Assembly: GCF_004340665.1 (NCBI RefSeq)
Contig: NZ_SLWO01000009.1
Location: forward strand, 124,001 to 188,000
DNA: 64,000 nucleotides
Origin: Pedobacter psychrotolerans
GTDB lineage: Bacteria; Bacteroidota; Bacteroidia; Sphingobacteriales; Sphingobacteriaceae
Direction of reading: 5' to 3'
Part shown: positions 28,342-38,201 of the stretch, piece by piece
Layout: each line of letters starts with the position of its first letter
Numbering within the stretch: the first letter of the stretch is position 1
The notes under the pieces: generated by a model
What the model was told of the DNA's origin: nothing
What the model saw: only the letters and a program-made list of their open reading frames with translations
Databases searched by the model: none
Translations under genes and position numbers: made by a program

Positions 28342-28830
28342 CTATGCAACGATTATCCCGATATTCTTTTTATAAAGCACACAGTAGGCTTCGTCCGCGT
28401 TGCCAAATAGTTTCTCGTAACCAACTAAGTTATTAATGTAATCTATTAACCGCTGATTAGTGAGGGTAGACGTTTCAGATAATCCTGAGATCTTCCATGG
28501 AAAGTTATTTTGATTTGGGTTGGGCGTGTGTAAAAATAACGCATCACTAGCGCTGTCATTGTCTAAAATGGTAATCCAGATCTGAAAATCAACTGTTAAA
28601 GATTTAGCTCGATCACTCAAAAGATCAAAATGTCGGAACAATTTATCGAGGTGAGGTTTACGGCGTTTAAAACTATCATTTCCATAACCATACCAATCGA
28701 AATGCGTATGCCAACGATCAAACCATGCGTTATCTGAATCTGTAAACTTTAACTCACTCCAGTCTTCATTCTTTAGCTCTAGGTTTTTATAATATCGCCG
28801 AAGGCCTCTGTGTTTTTTAATGCGGTTCAT
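28342..28830 (-). CDS. Hypothetical protein, 162 aa
   Basis: A soluble protein rich in Trp, Tyr and basic residues, starting MNRIKKHRGLRRYYKNLE and containing WFDRWHTHFDWYGYGN and FQIWITILDNDSASDALFLHTPNPNQNNFPW. No signal peptide, membrane segment or recognised domain. It lies 140 bp downstream of the SMC-like ATPase gene on the same strand. It could be an independent gene or an accessory of that system; its sequence does not decide. The coding look is good. Confidence 0.68.
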   Translation of the reverse strand: MNRIKKHRGLRRYYKNLELKNEDWSELKFTDSDNAWFDRWHTHFDWYGYGNDSFKRRKPHLDKLFRHFDLLSDRAKSLTVDFQIWITILDNDSASDALFLHTPNPNQNNFPWKISGLSETSTLTNQRLIDYINNLVGYEKLFGNADEAYCVLYKKNIGIIVA

Positions 28831-28970
28831 GATTGGTTTTTGTGTTCCATGAATTTCTGGTTTTGATAATTTTGGTAAATGTCAAGAATAATCAGCCCAT
28901 CTCTCTGATTGGGGATGAGCTGATCATAAAGTAGCTTTGGAATTATGATCTATTTCTTTCGTTAAACTTA

Positions 28971-31931
28971 TTAATTTATCAATTCAGCTCTAACTCCATC
29001 ATCATTAGCAATTAAGCGCCATAGTTTTACGTCTATATTTTCATTCTCAAGTTTCCTTTGGAAGAATTTTGCCTGAATAACATCGTGAGTTCCCATTAAG
29101 ACTTGAAACCCCTGATCAGTTATGTAATCTCGAAGGAGGTCGAATACACCAGAAGCATGAACAAGATCGTGATGTTGAGTTGGATCATCTAGTAACAATG
29201 ATTTCCATGGTGTCCATTTATAGGTACTAGCCATAGAAAGCATAAAAGTTAATTGTAAGTCAGTAGCTTGGGCTTCGCTAGCTACTTCCATTACACTTAC
29301 CTGTTCGTCGTGAAGATTAATTTTAACCTCTGCCTGCGATTTATTTCTATATGAGTAACTTTCTAATTGTGTCTCTACAAAGCGAGGATTTACAACAATT
29401 TTTTTTAGTAAAGAGACCCATAATGGATTTATGGCTTTAATTTTATCGTGTACGCCATTAACTTCTTCACCGATTTTACGATATAATATTTCAAGTGCAG
29501 TTTTCCTTTCTGTTATGAAAGACAGTTCACCATCTATTGTTGATAATCGCTTCTTCATATTTGATAGATAAAGCTGTTCGTCTTGGTTCACACAAATTTC
29601 TTTGATTTCTTTATCCAATGTGGCAAACTTCTCTGCTGCGTTCCAACGACCTAATTCATCACTTATCTTATTTAAGTCTTCTAGTCCTTTTCTGATAAGA
29701 TCTGATTGCTTGATAAGTTTAGTTTTTCCTACATTAAGATTGTCCATTGAAGGCGGCTCAATTAAGTTACTATCTTTCCACTCTGCTAAGATTTCATTCT
29801 GTTGCCCTTGTAACTTCGAAATAGCCATATTTAGGTCTGTGATTTGTTCTTCGGCTTCTCTTTTAACCTTCACAATTTGTTCACTGGCCCTAGTGTTGTC
29901 AGTTATTTTTGATGTTGTAGCTTCAATTTCTGTTGCTATAGTAGAAATTTGTGAGTCTAATAAATCTATGTTAATTAATGAAAGAGATTGGTTTATTTTT
30001 TCAATTTCGGTTTTTATATTTTCAAGAGATGCCGTAAGCGTAGTAACATTTAATTCATTTGAGTGAATTGTATCTCTTGTCTGGTCTCTAGCCGTTATTA
30101 GTTTACTTAATTCTTCTGAAGATGGTTCTTCTCCAAATTCTGTTTTATCTTTAAAAATCTTCTCTAGATTTACATTGTTTTTTTCTTTTTCATTTATTAA
30201 CCATTCATTTGCTTCATTAATATTGTTACTATCAGCGAATCTAGGTAGGCATTTTTCATTAATAAATTCTTGAAGATTTTTTGATTTATCCTCATTTTCA
30301 ACTAAATTTTCATTGATTTTACTTAGCGTCGTTTTTTCATTTTGTATCTGCTGTTTTTTAATATCAACTTCTGTTTTTAATGTGTTATTAGTTTCAATTT
30401 CACTACTGATAATAGGATCTATTTGTTCCAATGCCAAAGCTATTTGCTTCGAAAGTTCATCAGGTTCATATTCTGCGTTACAAACAGGGCAATTTCTCTG
30501 GTCATCAGGCAAATTTGTTGCTATAATTCCTACTGCACCAAGAATTGCATCCGAAGCATTTTTTAGAGAATTAAGTTTGGTTTGACTTTCATTAAATAAC
30601 TTTTCTATTTTTAGTAAATCAGTCTGAAAATCTTCTATTTTTTTCTGAGATCCTGCTTTTTGTCCTGTTTGAATGTTGATGAGATTTTTTATTTCAGCCA
30701 CATTTAGCAAATGGGTATTCCAATCCTCGATTACCAACCGTAGTGAATTGAATTCCCCTTGTTTTTTTAGTGCTTCTGCTTCACGTCCTCTAATAGAATT
30801 GAACGCAGCAATTTTAGCATTGAGCTTATCAACAAGTTCGCTTTCTGTTTTTAATTTTTCTTTTTGTTCAGAAATAGATTCAGATATGGCCTTGATTGAT
30901 TTTTCTGTAGATATAGATTTGGCTTCTTCCTCTTTCTTTTTATCTAATAATCCTTTTGATTTTTGTAAGTCTTTCTGTATGTCTGTCTCTTTATTAAAAG
31001 CATCTTGTAGTAAAGGTAATGCGGTCTTTAATGGGGCAAGATCTAAATCTGCTTTCTGTGCTATGTCTGTTTTTTCAGCTATCTGCTTCTTCTTATCTAC
31101 TATTTCTGTGTTATTACTTTCAAAAAGAGAAATTTTGCTTTCAAGATTTGAAAGGTTAAATAAACGCTTTTGATTATCTTCTTCTAACTTAATTAAAACA
31201 GAGTTTACAAGTCCGCGATAACTAACAACGGCATCTGGTTTTTGGTCAATATTTTCCAAATTTGATGAGCCGTCAAATTGTTTGTGAATCCTTTGTATTT
31301 GATCAATAATTTCGTTTAAAGGCTTGAGTACGTAGTTTAACTTAGCGTTATCACGTTCTTTTAATTTATTTTCTAAAATAGAGACCTTTTCTTCATGTTT
31401 ATTCTTCTCATCTTTTTTTTCATTTATTGTTCTCGTAGCAGCATTTAATGTATTTGATTTTGTTTTGGCAATCGTACTTAAATCCTTTCCAATTGATAAC
31501 TTATCTAACAAATCTCCTGCCTGAGAAGATTCCCCTTTTTGTATAAACCAGTTATTTCCACGCTGCTCTATAAGATGAGTAAGTCTTAAAAGGAATGGAA
31601 CATCTTTTATGGAGTGTTCTGGAAACAATAAATCATGATCTCCCGATATTTTAGGCTCTGAACCTTTTCTATAATTAACCTCACAGTAGTTTCCATTGTC
31701 AAAATCTAATCTGACATCCACATCATTCTGTTTGTCACGTATCAATGATAATGGCGGGTTTACTAAACGTTGAATCGAGCCCGTCAATGCAAACTCGATT
31801 GCTTCGAAAAGAGTTGTTTTTCCAGTTCCATTAGGAGCAAGAAATATATTGGCACCAGAGCTTAATTCGATTTCGACATCTTTACCAAAACGTCTTGCGT
31901 TGCTTATTGTTATTTTTTTAAGATGCTTCAT
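28971..31931 (-). CDS. SMC/Rad50-like ATPase of a Lamassu/ABC-3C-like system (LmuB-like)
   Basis: 986 aa with split ABC ATPase ends and a long coiled coil. Walker A is LAPNGTGKTT (residues about 31-40). Two coiled-coil arms flank a zinc-hook-like CPVCNAEYEP near residue 480. The C-terminal Walker B is SLLLDDPTQHHD (about residue 915), followed by a switch His in VLMGTHD. The ABC signature is atypical: VASEAQATDLQLT replaces the usual LSGGQ. The start overlaps the middle-component gene by 14 bp, and the gene is third in the effector-middle-ATPase order. In Lamassu and ABC three-component systems this subunit is thought to sense foreign DNA and control the effector. Sequence looks AT-richer than the neighbouring sbcC. 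Confidence 0.8.
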   Translation of the reverse strand: MKHLKKITISNARRFGKDVEIELSSGANIFLAPNGTGKTTLFEAIEFALTGSIQRLVNPPLSLIRDKQNDVDVRLDFDNGNYCEVNYRKGSEPKISGDHDLLFPEHSIKDVPFLLRLTHLIEQRGNNWFIQKGESSQAGDLLDKLSIGKDLSTIAKTKSNTLNAATRTINEKKDEKNKHEEKVSILENKLKERDNAKLNYVLKPLNEIIDQIQRIHKQFDGSSNLENIDQKPDAVVSYRGLVNSVLIKLEEDNQKRLFNLSNLESKISLFESNNTEIVDKKKQIAEKTDIAQKADLDLAPLKTALPLLQDAFNKETDIQKDLQKSKGLLDKKKEEEAKSISTEKSIKAISESISEQKEKLKTESELVDKLNAKIAAFNSIRGREAEALKKQGEFNSLRLVIEDWNTHLLNVAEIKNLINIQTGQKAGSQKKIEDFQTDLLKIEKLFNESQTKLNSLKNASDAILGAVGIIATNLPDDQRNCPVCNAEYEPDELSKQIALALEQIDPIISSEIETNNTLKTEVDIKKQQIQNEKTTLSKINENLVENEDKSKNLQEFINEKCLPRFADSNNINEANEWLINEKEKNNVNLEKIFKDKTEFGEEPSSEELSKLITARDQTRDTIHSNELNVTTLTASLENIKTEIEKINQSLSLINIDLLDSQISTIATEIEATTSKITDNTRASEQIVKVKREAEEQITDLNMAISKLQGQQNEILAEWKDSNLIEPPSMDNLNVGKTKLIKQSDLIRKGLEDLNKISDELGRWNAAEKFATLDKEIKEICVNQDEQLYLSNMKKRLSTIDGELSFITERKTALEILYRKIGEEVNGVHDKIKAINPLWVSLLKKIVVNPRFVETQLESYSYRNKSQAEVKINLHDEQVSVMEVASEAQATDLQLTFMLSMASTYKWTPWKSLLLDDPTQHHDLVHASGVFDLLRDYITDQGFQVLMGTHDVIQAKFFQRKLENENIDVKLWRLIANDDGVRAELIN

Positions 31932-32538
31932 TGCTTTCTGATTGGTTATTTATCAATGTATTAAAAAGGTCAAAACTTGAAGTGCCAGAACTAAATGCCT
32001 CTCTCCACTTGACTTTTTCCTCATTATTAAACCATGCAAATTCTTGTTCTAAGACTGAAAAAGCTGAAATAAGTGGGTCTTGCCCTAAATCCAATGGGGT
32101 TGGAGCGTCAACTTTTGTGATAAATGTTCTTTCGACAAATGATTCCTTAGTTTCATTTGGGCGTAATACAAATTTTCGACAAAAATCTTCACTAGCCTCT
32201 ATTCTTAAACATTCTTCAATTGAAGTTTGAGTTTCTTCAGTCCACATAATGGCAAGATAGATATCAGCAGTTTCGGGATCTAAGAGTAATTCTTTGCATA
32301 ATGCGGCCCATTGTAAGACATCTTTTAGATAATTACTCGAATTGATGCCTACTACAAGTAGCGTTTTTAGGCGTGGTTCCGAAGTTTCTAGAGGGCGAAA
32401 AAAACGTATTAGTCTTTTGTTTTGAAGATTTTCAGAAGCTACCTCGATCATCTCGTTTTCAGTTGTCCCTTGACTTTTTATAGAAAAACGAGCTTCAATC
32501 TGATGATTGATATAGAATACGAATTGGTCAAAAGTCAT
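31918..32538 (-). CDS. Small middle component of a Lamassu/ABC-3C-like system (LmuC-like)
   Basis: 206 aa, soluble, no signal peptide. Begins MTFDQFVFYINHQIEARF; central KTLLVVGINSSNYLKDVLQWAALCKELLLDPETADIYLAIMWTEE looks like an alpha/beta core; acidic C-terminus. I do not recognise a catalytic motif. It overlaps the effector stop by 4 bp (ATGA) and the ATPase start by 14 bp. This position between a nuclease and an SMC-like ATPase, its size and its lack of motifs fit the middle component of these systems. The assignment rests mainly on context. Confidence 0.68.
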   Translation of the reverse strand: MTFDQFVFYINHQIEARFSIKSQGTTENEMIEVASENLQNKRLIRFFRPLETSEPRLKTLLVVGINSSNYLKDVLQWAALCKELLLDPETADIYLAIMWTEETQTSIEECLRIEASEDFCRKFVLRPNETKESFVERTFITKVDAPTPLDLGQDPLISAFSVLEQEFAWFNNEEKVKWREAFSSGTSSFDLFNTLINNQSESNEAS

Positions 32539-34442
32539 GATATGTTATTGTTTAAAGTTTCAGTAAGTGACTCGTTATAAATTTTAAGTTTTTGTTTTAG
32601 ATAGGTTTGAAGTTCATCAATACTTCCTTTTTTGATAATTGAATTAAAGATTCGGTTTTTCGTTATTAATAATTTCGGATTATTTCCAGCTGCTAAGGAA
32701 TGATCAATGTTAACTGAGTCACTAATTGAATGTTTGTAAATCTCGCCTTCTGGTTGTTCACTTTGTGAAAGAATTAGAATGTCGTATGCTTCTTTACCAA
32801 TAAGGTCATCAATAGACTCCTCCTCGTCTATCTTCCTAATTTTTTTTACCTTTCCAGCTGGTCCGCTCCACCAACTAAGTCCTATAGCTCCAATACTTAA
32901 TCCATCTTCGGTTTTCATAATTTCTCCGTCAATTGAACCTAATGCCACTGAAATAAGTAAGCAGGTAAATAGAGCATCTGCGATTAGTAATTTTGTCTTC
33001 GGGCCTATTCGTAAGTGTCCCAATATTTCTTCTCCTTCAGCATTAGGGTGTACAATTCTTTTTAAAAGAGGGATTAGTATTGATTCATCCTTAGTTATAA
33101 TTTCTTGCCAGACATTCCAACGTACTTCAACTGCATCTCTTAACTCCGGTGATTGGCTAGTGTCCATTTGGGATATTCTCCCTAAAATTTTTTCAGAAAC
33201 TAATTTCCATGTCTTTTTGGCCATTTGATGACTCATTTCTTTTGCAAATGCCTCACGTTCTGCATGAGTATTCATAATCTTGCCTCCGCTGGTATTAAAT
33301 GAGGCATTATTATTAGAAATACGAATTCCTTCAAAATCATCTTCGTGAACTCCGAATGTACCTCCAATTTTATTTTCAATATGTACTTTCCATCCATCCC
33401 AATTTGCACAAAGACCGTTTACATTTCCATCTAAATGCATTGCAAGTTGAAATATACTTTCGTGAATAGGAGTAAGTGGATCATTTACTTTTGCAATATT
33501 AATATTTAAGTTTCTGTACCTTTCGTTTGACCAGAGTAAGGGTATTGTTTTGCAAGGTCTTTCTATCTCAGTATTGCTTTCTAAATCATGGATACCCATA
33601 ATCTGCCAATTATTATCTATGTGATCAATTTGTGTCCAAATCTTGATATCTGAGCGAATATATTCCTTGAGTTCGAATAATAAGTTTCGAGGGGATATGG
33701 CTCCTGAAAATGTAGTGTTCTCAATAGTGTAAGAAAGGATTTTTAATCGTATTTCTTCAAGTTTATCTGAGATAAATATTTCTTTCAGTTTGTCTTCTGT
33801 CTTACTTTCGATTTCAGATTCCAATCCCGAATTTTTTATTTTTAGAAACTTTAAGGCTTTCAAAATGTGTTCCCAATCTTTGAATTCACACCATGTTGTT
33901 AACCAGTCGAAACAATTTTTAATATTTGTGTCTATGTCAGCTTGAGCTTGGAGCCCAGCAACAGTTGTAACGGCTGGTTTTATTTGAACTTCGCATAAAT
34001 CTTTTAAATTTCTTATCTGAAGTCCATTTTTAATTTGCGTAGTTAACTCTGGTAATTCAATCCAAAATTCCCTTTTTGGATTAATGATGGATATATCAAT
34101 ATCTTTACACCATTCTGCTAAGTTTTTTAAAGTTTGGTCTAAAGGAGATAAATCTCGTTTTTGACCTTTTCTAGGCCCTGTTAAATATTCGTTTCTTTCA
34201 CATTGGTCATTATTATCGCCAAAATCTCCTGATGTTTGTCTTTTAACTTGTACATGAATTTGTGAATTCTTGTCTTTTTCGATAACTATATCATCCCAAG
34301 TGGATATGCCGCCTTGTTCTGCACCAATTCGCTTGTAATGTTCTCTCCCAGCTACAAAATCAATCAGCATCACTGCAATTTTGTAGGTTACGAGTGCCTG
34401 CTCATATTTTTTAGTTTGGTCTAATCTTAATTTAGCTAACAT
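32535..34442 (-). CDS. Cap4-like nuclease effector of a Lamassu/ABC-3C-like system (LmuA-like)
   Basis: 635 aa. The N-terminal domain (residues about 10-110) resembles PD-(D/E)xK nucleases of the Cap4/DUF4297 group: YEQALVTYKIAVMLIDF, GAEQGGISTWDDIVIEK (E42, D50, D51, E55) and the QxK strand VQVKRQ (Q65, K67). The long C-terminal half lacks enzyme motifs and would be the domain that contacts the middle component and ATPase. The gene begins 20 bp after the sbcC stop and is first of three overlapping genes, so sbcD, sbcC and this system may share one transcript. In known systems the nuclease degrades DNA when infection is sensed; here that is inference. Confidence 0.75.
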   Translation of the reverse strand: MLAKLRLDQTKKYEQALVTYKIAVMLIDFVAGREHYKRIGAEQGGISTWDDIVIEKDKNSQIHVQVKRQTSGDFGDNNDQCERNEYLTGPRKGQKRDLSPLDQTLKNLAEWCKDIDISIINPKREFWIELPELTTQIKNGLQIRNLKDLCEVQIKPAVTTVAGLQAQADIDTNIKNCFDWLTTWCEFKDWEHILKALKFLKIKNSGLESEIESKTEDKLKEIFISDKLEEIRLKILSYTIENTTFSGAISPRNLLFELKEYIRSDIKIWTQIDHIDNNWQIMGIHDLESNTEIERPCKTIPLLWSNERYRNLNINIAKVNDPLTPIHESIFQLAMHLDGNVNGLCANWDGWKVHIENKIGGTFGVHEDDFEGIRISNNNASFNTSGGKIMNTHAEREAFAKEMSHQMAKKTWKLVSEKILGRISQMDTSQSPELRDAVEVRWNVWQEIITKDESILIPLLKRIVHPNAEGEEILGHLRIGPKTKLLIADALFTCLLISVALGSIDGEIMKTEDGLSIGAIGLSWWSGPAGKVKKIRKIDEEESIDDLIGKEAYDILILSQSEQPEGEIYKHSISDSVNIDHSLAAGNNPKLLITKNRIFNSIIKKGSIDELQTYLKQKLKIYNESLTETLNNNIS

Positions 34443-34462
34443 TAATTATTCTATTATTAGTT

Positions 34463-37400
34463 TTAAAAAATATTTTCAATTTCCACCTTACTCTTCCCAC
34501 TCTGCTGCTTACTCACCTTAATCTGTACCGGAATCCTTTCCGTCATTTCCTGCACATGGGAGATCACACCCACTTTACGACCCTGATTGTGAAGTCTTTC
34601 CAAGGCATCCATGGCAATATTGAGCGTGGTAGGATCTAAGGAACCAAAACCTTCATCAATAAATAAAGATTCTACTTGCATTCGGCTGGACGACAAAGAG
34701 GCGAGGCCTAAAGCCAGTGCAAGCGATACCAGGAAAGACTCTCCGCCAGAAAGCGAGTACACAGTTCGTACTTCATTGCCCATATCCTGATCTACTACCT
34801 GTAAGCCGAGTGTGGCCGGAATACGTTCGATTTTATACCTGCTGGTAAGTGAATGCAGGTGGATGTTCGCATAGCCGAGCAAAACGTCAAGCGTATATTC
34901 CTGGGCAATCTGTCGGAATTTTTTACCATCAGCAGAGCCGATAATTTCATTCAGTTTGCTCCAGTTTTCCGTAATGCTTGCCTGTGTGTCGATGCTTTTG
35001 AGCAAGTCACCAATTTTGTTTTTATTGGCTTCGTCTTGTTGTAACTGGAAACCGATTTCGCTTCTTTTATGCTTCTGTAATTCTACATCAGACTTTGCAA
35101 CCCTAAATAATTCGCTAAGTTCATCTAACGGACGTTCGGATAAGTTTTTTTGCTGATGCGCATCCAGCAATTGCTTTCTTTCAGCCAGGATGGAGGTTGC
35201 TTTCGTAACTTCGTCATCAATGGTTTGTAATGCCATACGCTCGGCATCCATCCAATCGTTGTTTAAGGTCAGGAGTTGATGCAGTTCGGTAATGCTTAAA
35301 GTCGCGTTATTTTTTTGGTTATAATCACTGAGCCAGGCTTCTGTTTTTTGTGAAGCTTTTGTGGCTTCTGTTTCTAAAGCATTTAATGTGGCAAGCAATT
35401 CCTCTTTTTGAGTATTGGCTTTGGTACTATTAATATTCAGTTCCTGCTGCATTACCTTAAGCTGATCCACATGTATTTGGGCTTCAGTAATCGCCTGTTT
35501 CAATTGATTCTCTATATCAGTTGCAGGTTTTCCATCGAAAATAGTAAGACGTTGTTGCTTCAGATCCTGGTAGTTTTGGTGTTGTATGGTGTAAGCATCC
35601 GTCTTTTTAGTCAGCTCAGCCGAAAGGTTTTTTACCTGATTTTCCAGTTCTTTTAGCGTGGCTGCTAATGCCCCTTCCTGAAGGATATATTGAGCTAACT
35701 TCTCCGAGTTTTCATTCCATGTTTTGGCAAAAGTTTCTATACGGCCTACAAATATTATTGGATCCGCCTTCCAGTTTTTCATCCATTCTGACGTGGTAAA
35801 ATAGGGCGAAAGTATTTTTTCAACCTCATTAAGATCCAAGGTAGCCTTTTGTAGTTCCTTAACTTTTCCGCTTTGCTTTTCCAAGTAAAGAGAGATGGCA
35901 GCTTTTACATCTTTTAATTGATTAGTAAGGCTGTCAATGCTTTCTTTCAGCAGGTCGATTTTGTTTTTATCAGCTTCCAGTTGTTGTTTTTGGCCGGAAT
36001 AAGCCTGTATCTGTACCAGTAAACCTGCTTGTTTTGTTTTTAGAGACTGTAATTTTTCTGCTATCCAGTCGGCTTTTTTTACATCGGAAATGGCTTGGCT
36101 TTCTTGAGAGATGTCGAATTGTTCCCAGATTTGCTTTTTATTTTTCACGGCAGCTTGTTTAGCATCAATGGCCTCACTTTGACTTTGGATGGTTTGCGCT
36201 AAAGTTTGAAAAGCTTGTTCCAAAGCATTATTCTGACGATAAGTGGCGAGATAAACGCGTTCCATTTCTGCATAGGATTCTTCCAGTTTAGCCAGTACAT
36301 TTTGCAAACCTGGATGGTGCATGGCATAGGGATGGCTGGTACTGCCACATACCGGACATGGTTCCTCATCTATCAAGGTGGCTCTGAGCGTTTCAACGTT
36401 TTCTGCTGATGCCAGACGAGATTGTTGCAATAATTGTGCAGTGGTTTCCTTTTGAGCACTTTCTACCACCAATTTTCTGGATAGTTCTGCTAGGTTTTGC
36501 TCTTTTGTTTGGTAATCAGCTTGATCTGTGAGTTGTTTCTGGCTTAAGGTTTGTAATTCTGTAAGCGCACTATCAAGCAATTGCCAATGGGCTTGTGCTT
36601 GTATTGTTTTTTCAACAGCGCGATCTGTTCCCTCTTTATCTAGATTTAAGGTTTCGATGGGGATTAACAGCAACTCCTTCAACCGTTCATCATAGGTTTT
36701 CTTTAACCTTTCCCATTCTTCATTTTGTTTGCCCAGGCTCGCTTCAATCGTTATTTTTTCTATTTCACTGTTATGAATTTTAGCTGCTAATCCATCCAGT
36801 TCTGTGGTAGAAGATTGTACGGTTTCTAAAAGCTTTTTAGCATCCTGTAATTTAGAAAGGATGATGTTTTTATTTTCAGCAATCGGACTCCGATCTTTAT
36901 TTTCTGTCTTCCAGTTAGTTATGGTGTTGATTTGAGCGGAAAGCGCTGTAAATGCTACTTGCTTATCTGCCAGTATTTTTTGTTGCTGGCTGTTTGTTTC
37001 CGATGCACTGTCGGTTTCTTTTTTGGTTTTTTCTAAGGTTTCCTTTTTTTCAGCAATTAACGTATCAAATTTTTTGGCTTGTTCCAGCAGGGGTAAAGCA
37101 TCATTTAGGGCTTTGTTTTTGGCTGTAAGCTCATTTCCTGATGCTAAAAGTTGTACCTCTAGTTTTTCTCTCTGTTCCTGGAGCGAGACAATGGATTCTT
37201 TTAAAGTATTCAGGGCAATTGTTTTCTCCCCATACTGGTGTTGTGCATGCTTTTGTGCATCTACCCAGCTTCTGGTTTGTTGTACCTGCTCGGTTACCAC
37301 CAGTTTCTTCCTGCGTGGAAAAGCATTTACTTTATGCTCATTTGCTTGTTGTAATGTAGTATTGGCATCAATATGATTGGCTTGTAATTTAGCGAGTTGC

Positions 37401-38200
37401 TCGTGCCAGCCGATTTCTAAAGTTAGATTTTCAATCTCTTTATCTAAAATTATGATTTCAGTTGCCAGAATCCCTTGTTCTTCCAGTAAGGTTTTAAGTT
37501 CATCTTCGTTGAGTGTGGCAATTCCTTCCTTTCGTAAATTAAGTTCGCGGAGTTGCTGTTCTTCAAACTTATAATTCTCGAATATTTTTCTGGAGATTTC
37601 AGAATAGATATGCGTTCCGGTAAGTTTTTCTAATAATGAAGATTTTTCATCCTTGCTGGCTTTCATAAAAGCAGTAAAATCGCCTTGCGCCAGCAAAACC
37701 GAACGGGTAAACTGCTCAAAATTTAGTCCAACAAGTCTTTCTATTTCCTTTAGGGTTTCAGCTTTTTTACCAGGAATAGCCACATGAGAAGTGATATTCT
37801 GTAAGATAACCGAATCAGATTGCATACTGCCATCGGCCCTATTTCTGGCACGCCTTACACTCCAGTTTGCACGATAGTGTTGTCCGTCGATTCCTCTAAA
37901 GTCTACTTCGGCAAAACCATCGGCTGTTCCGTCTCGTAAAATTCCGCGAACATCACTTTGGTTTAATTTAAATCCTTGAACATCAAGGATCTCTATCCCT
38001 GTTTCCTTTGCCTGCAGGTATCGTGGTGTTTTACTGTATAGGGCAAGACACAGTGCATCTAATATGGTCGATTTTCCGGCTCCGGTAGCTCCGGTGATGG
38101 CAAAAATCCCTGCCGAACACAGTGGCTCGGCAGTAAAGTTAATCTCGGTAGTTCCTTCTAAAGAGGCCAGGTTTTTTATGCGTATGGCAAGTATCTTCAT
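34463..38200 (-). CDS. sbcC: Exonuclease SbcC (Rad50 homologue)
   Basis: 1245 aa SMC-like ATPase of the SbcCD nuclease, which cleaves hairpins and blocked DNA ends. Walker A is ITGATGAGKSTILDALCLAL; a Q-loop region follows (EQFTRSVLLAQGDFTAF); the zinc hook CPVCGSTSHP is near residue 616 between long coiled coils; signature YSLSGGESFLVSLALALGLASL and Walker B LFIDEGFGSLDP are all canonical. One base separates it from sbcD. The full motif set contrasts with the divergent signature of the second Rad50-like ATPase encoded downstream. Confidence 0.97.
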   Translation of the reverse strand: MKILAIRIKNLASLEGTTEINFTAEPLCSAGIFAITGATGAGKSTILDALCLALYSKTPRYLQAKETGIEILDVQGFKLNQSDVRGILRDGTADGFAEVDFRGIDGQHYRANWSVRRARNRADGSMQSDSVILQNITSHVAIPGKKAETLKEIERLVGLNFEQFTRSVLLAQGDFTAFMKASKDEKSSLLEKLTGTHIYSEISRKIFENYKFEEQQLRELNLRKEGIATLNEDELKTLLEEQGILATEIIILDKEIENLTLEIGWHEQLAKLQANHIDANTTLQQANEHKVNAFPRRKKLVVTEQVQQTRSWVDAQKHAQHQYGEKTIALNTLKESIVSLQEQREKLEVQLLASGNELTAKNKALNDALPLLEQAKKFDTLIAEKKETLEKTKKETDSASETNSQQQKILADKQVAFTALSAQINTITNWKTENKDRSPIAENKNIILSKLQDAKKLLETVQSSTTELDGLAAKIHNSEIEKITIEASLGKQNEEWERLKKTYDERLKELLLIPIETLNLDKEGTDRAVEKTIQAQAHWQLLDSALTELQTLSQKQLTDQADYQTKEQNLAELSRKLVVESAQKETTAQLLQQSRLASAENVETLRATLIDEEPCPVCGSTSHPYAMHHPGLQNVLAKLEESYAEMERVYLATYRQNNALEQAFQTLAQTIQSQSEAIDAKQAAVKNKKQIWEQFDISQESQAISDVKKADWIAEKLQSLKTKQAGLLVQIQAYSGQKQQLEADKNKIDLLKESIDSLTNQLKDVKAAISLYLEKQSGKVKELQKATLDLNEVEKILSPYFTTSEWMKNWKADPIIFVGRIETFAKTWNENSEKLAQYILQEGALAATLKELENQVKNLSAELTKKTDAYTIQHQNYQDLKQQRLTIFDGKPATDIENQLKQAITEAQIHVDQLKVMQQELNINSTKANTQKEELLATLNALETEATKASQKTEAWLSDYNQKNNATLSITELHQLLTLNNDWMDAERMALQTIDDEVTKATSILAERKQLLDAHQQKNLSERPLDELSELFRVAKSDVELQKHKRSEIGFQLQQDEANKNKIGDLLKSIDTQASITENWSKLNEIIGSADGKKFRQIAQEYTLDVLLGYANIHLHSLTSRYKIERIPATLGLQVVDQDMGNEVRTVYSLSGGESFLVSLALALGLASLSSSRMQVESLFIDEGFGSLDPTTLNIAMDALERLHNQGRKVGVISHVQEMTERIPVQIKVSKQQSGKSKVEIENIF

Positions 38201-38201
38201 C

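Noticed and set aside
29602-31173. Several long plus-strand frames (up to 166 codons) opposite the SMC-like ATPase
   Set aside because: Low-complexity Ser/Phe/Leu translations that mirror the coiled-coil codons of the real gene on the other strand.
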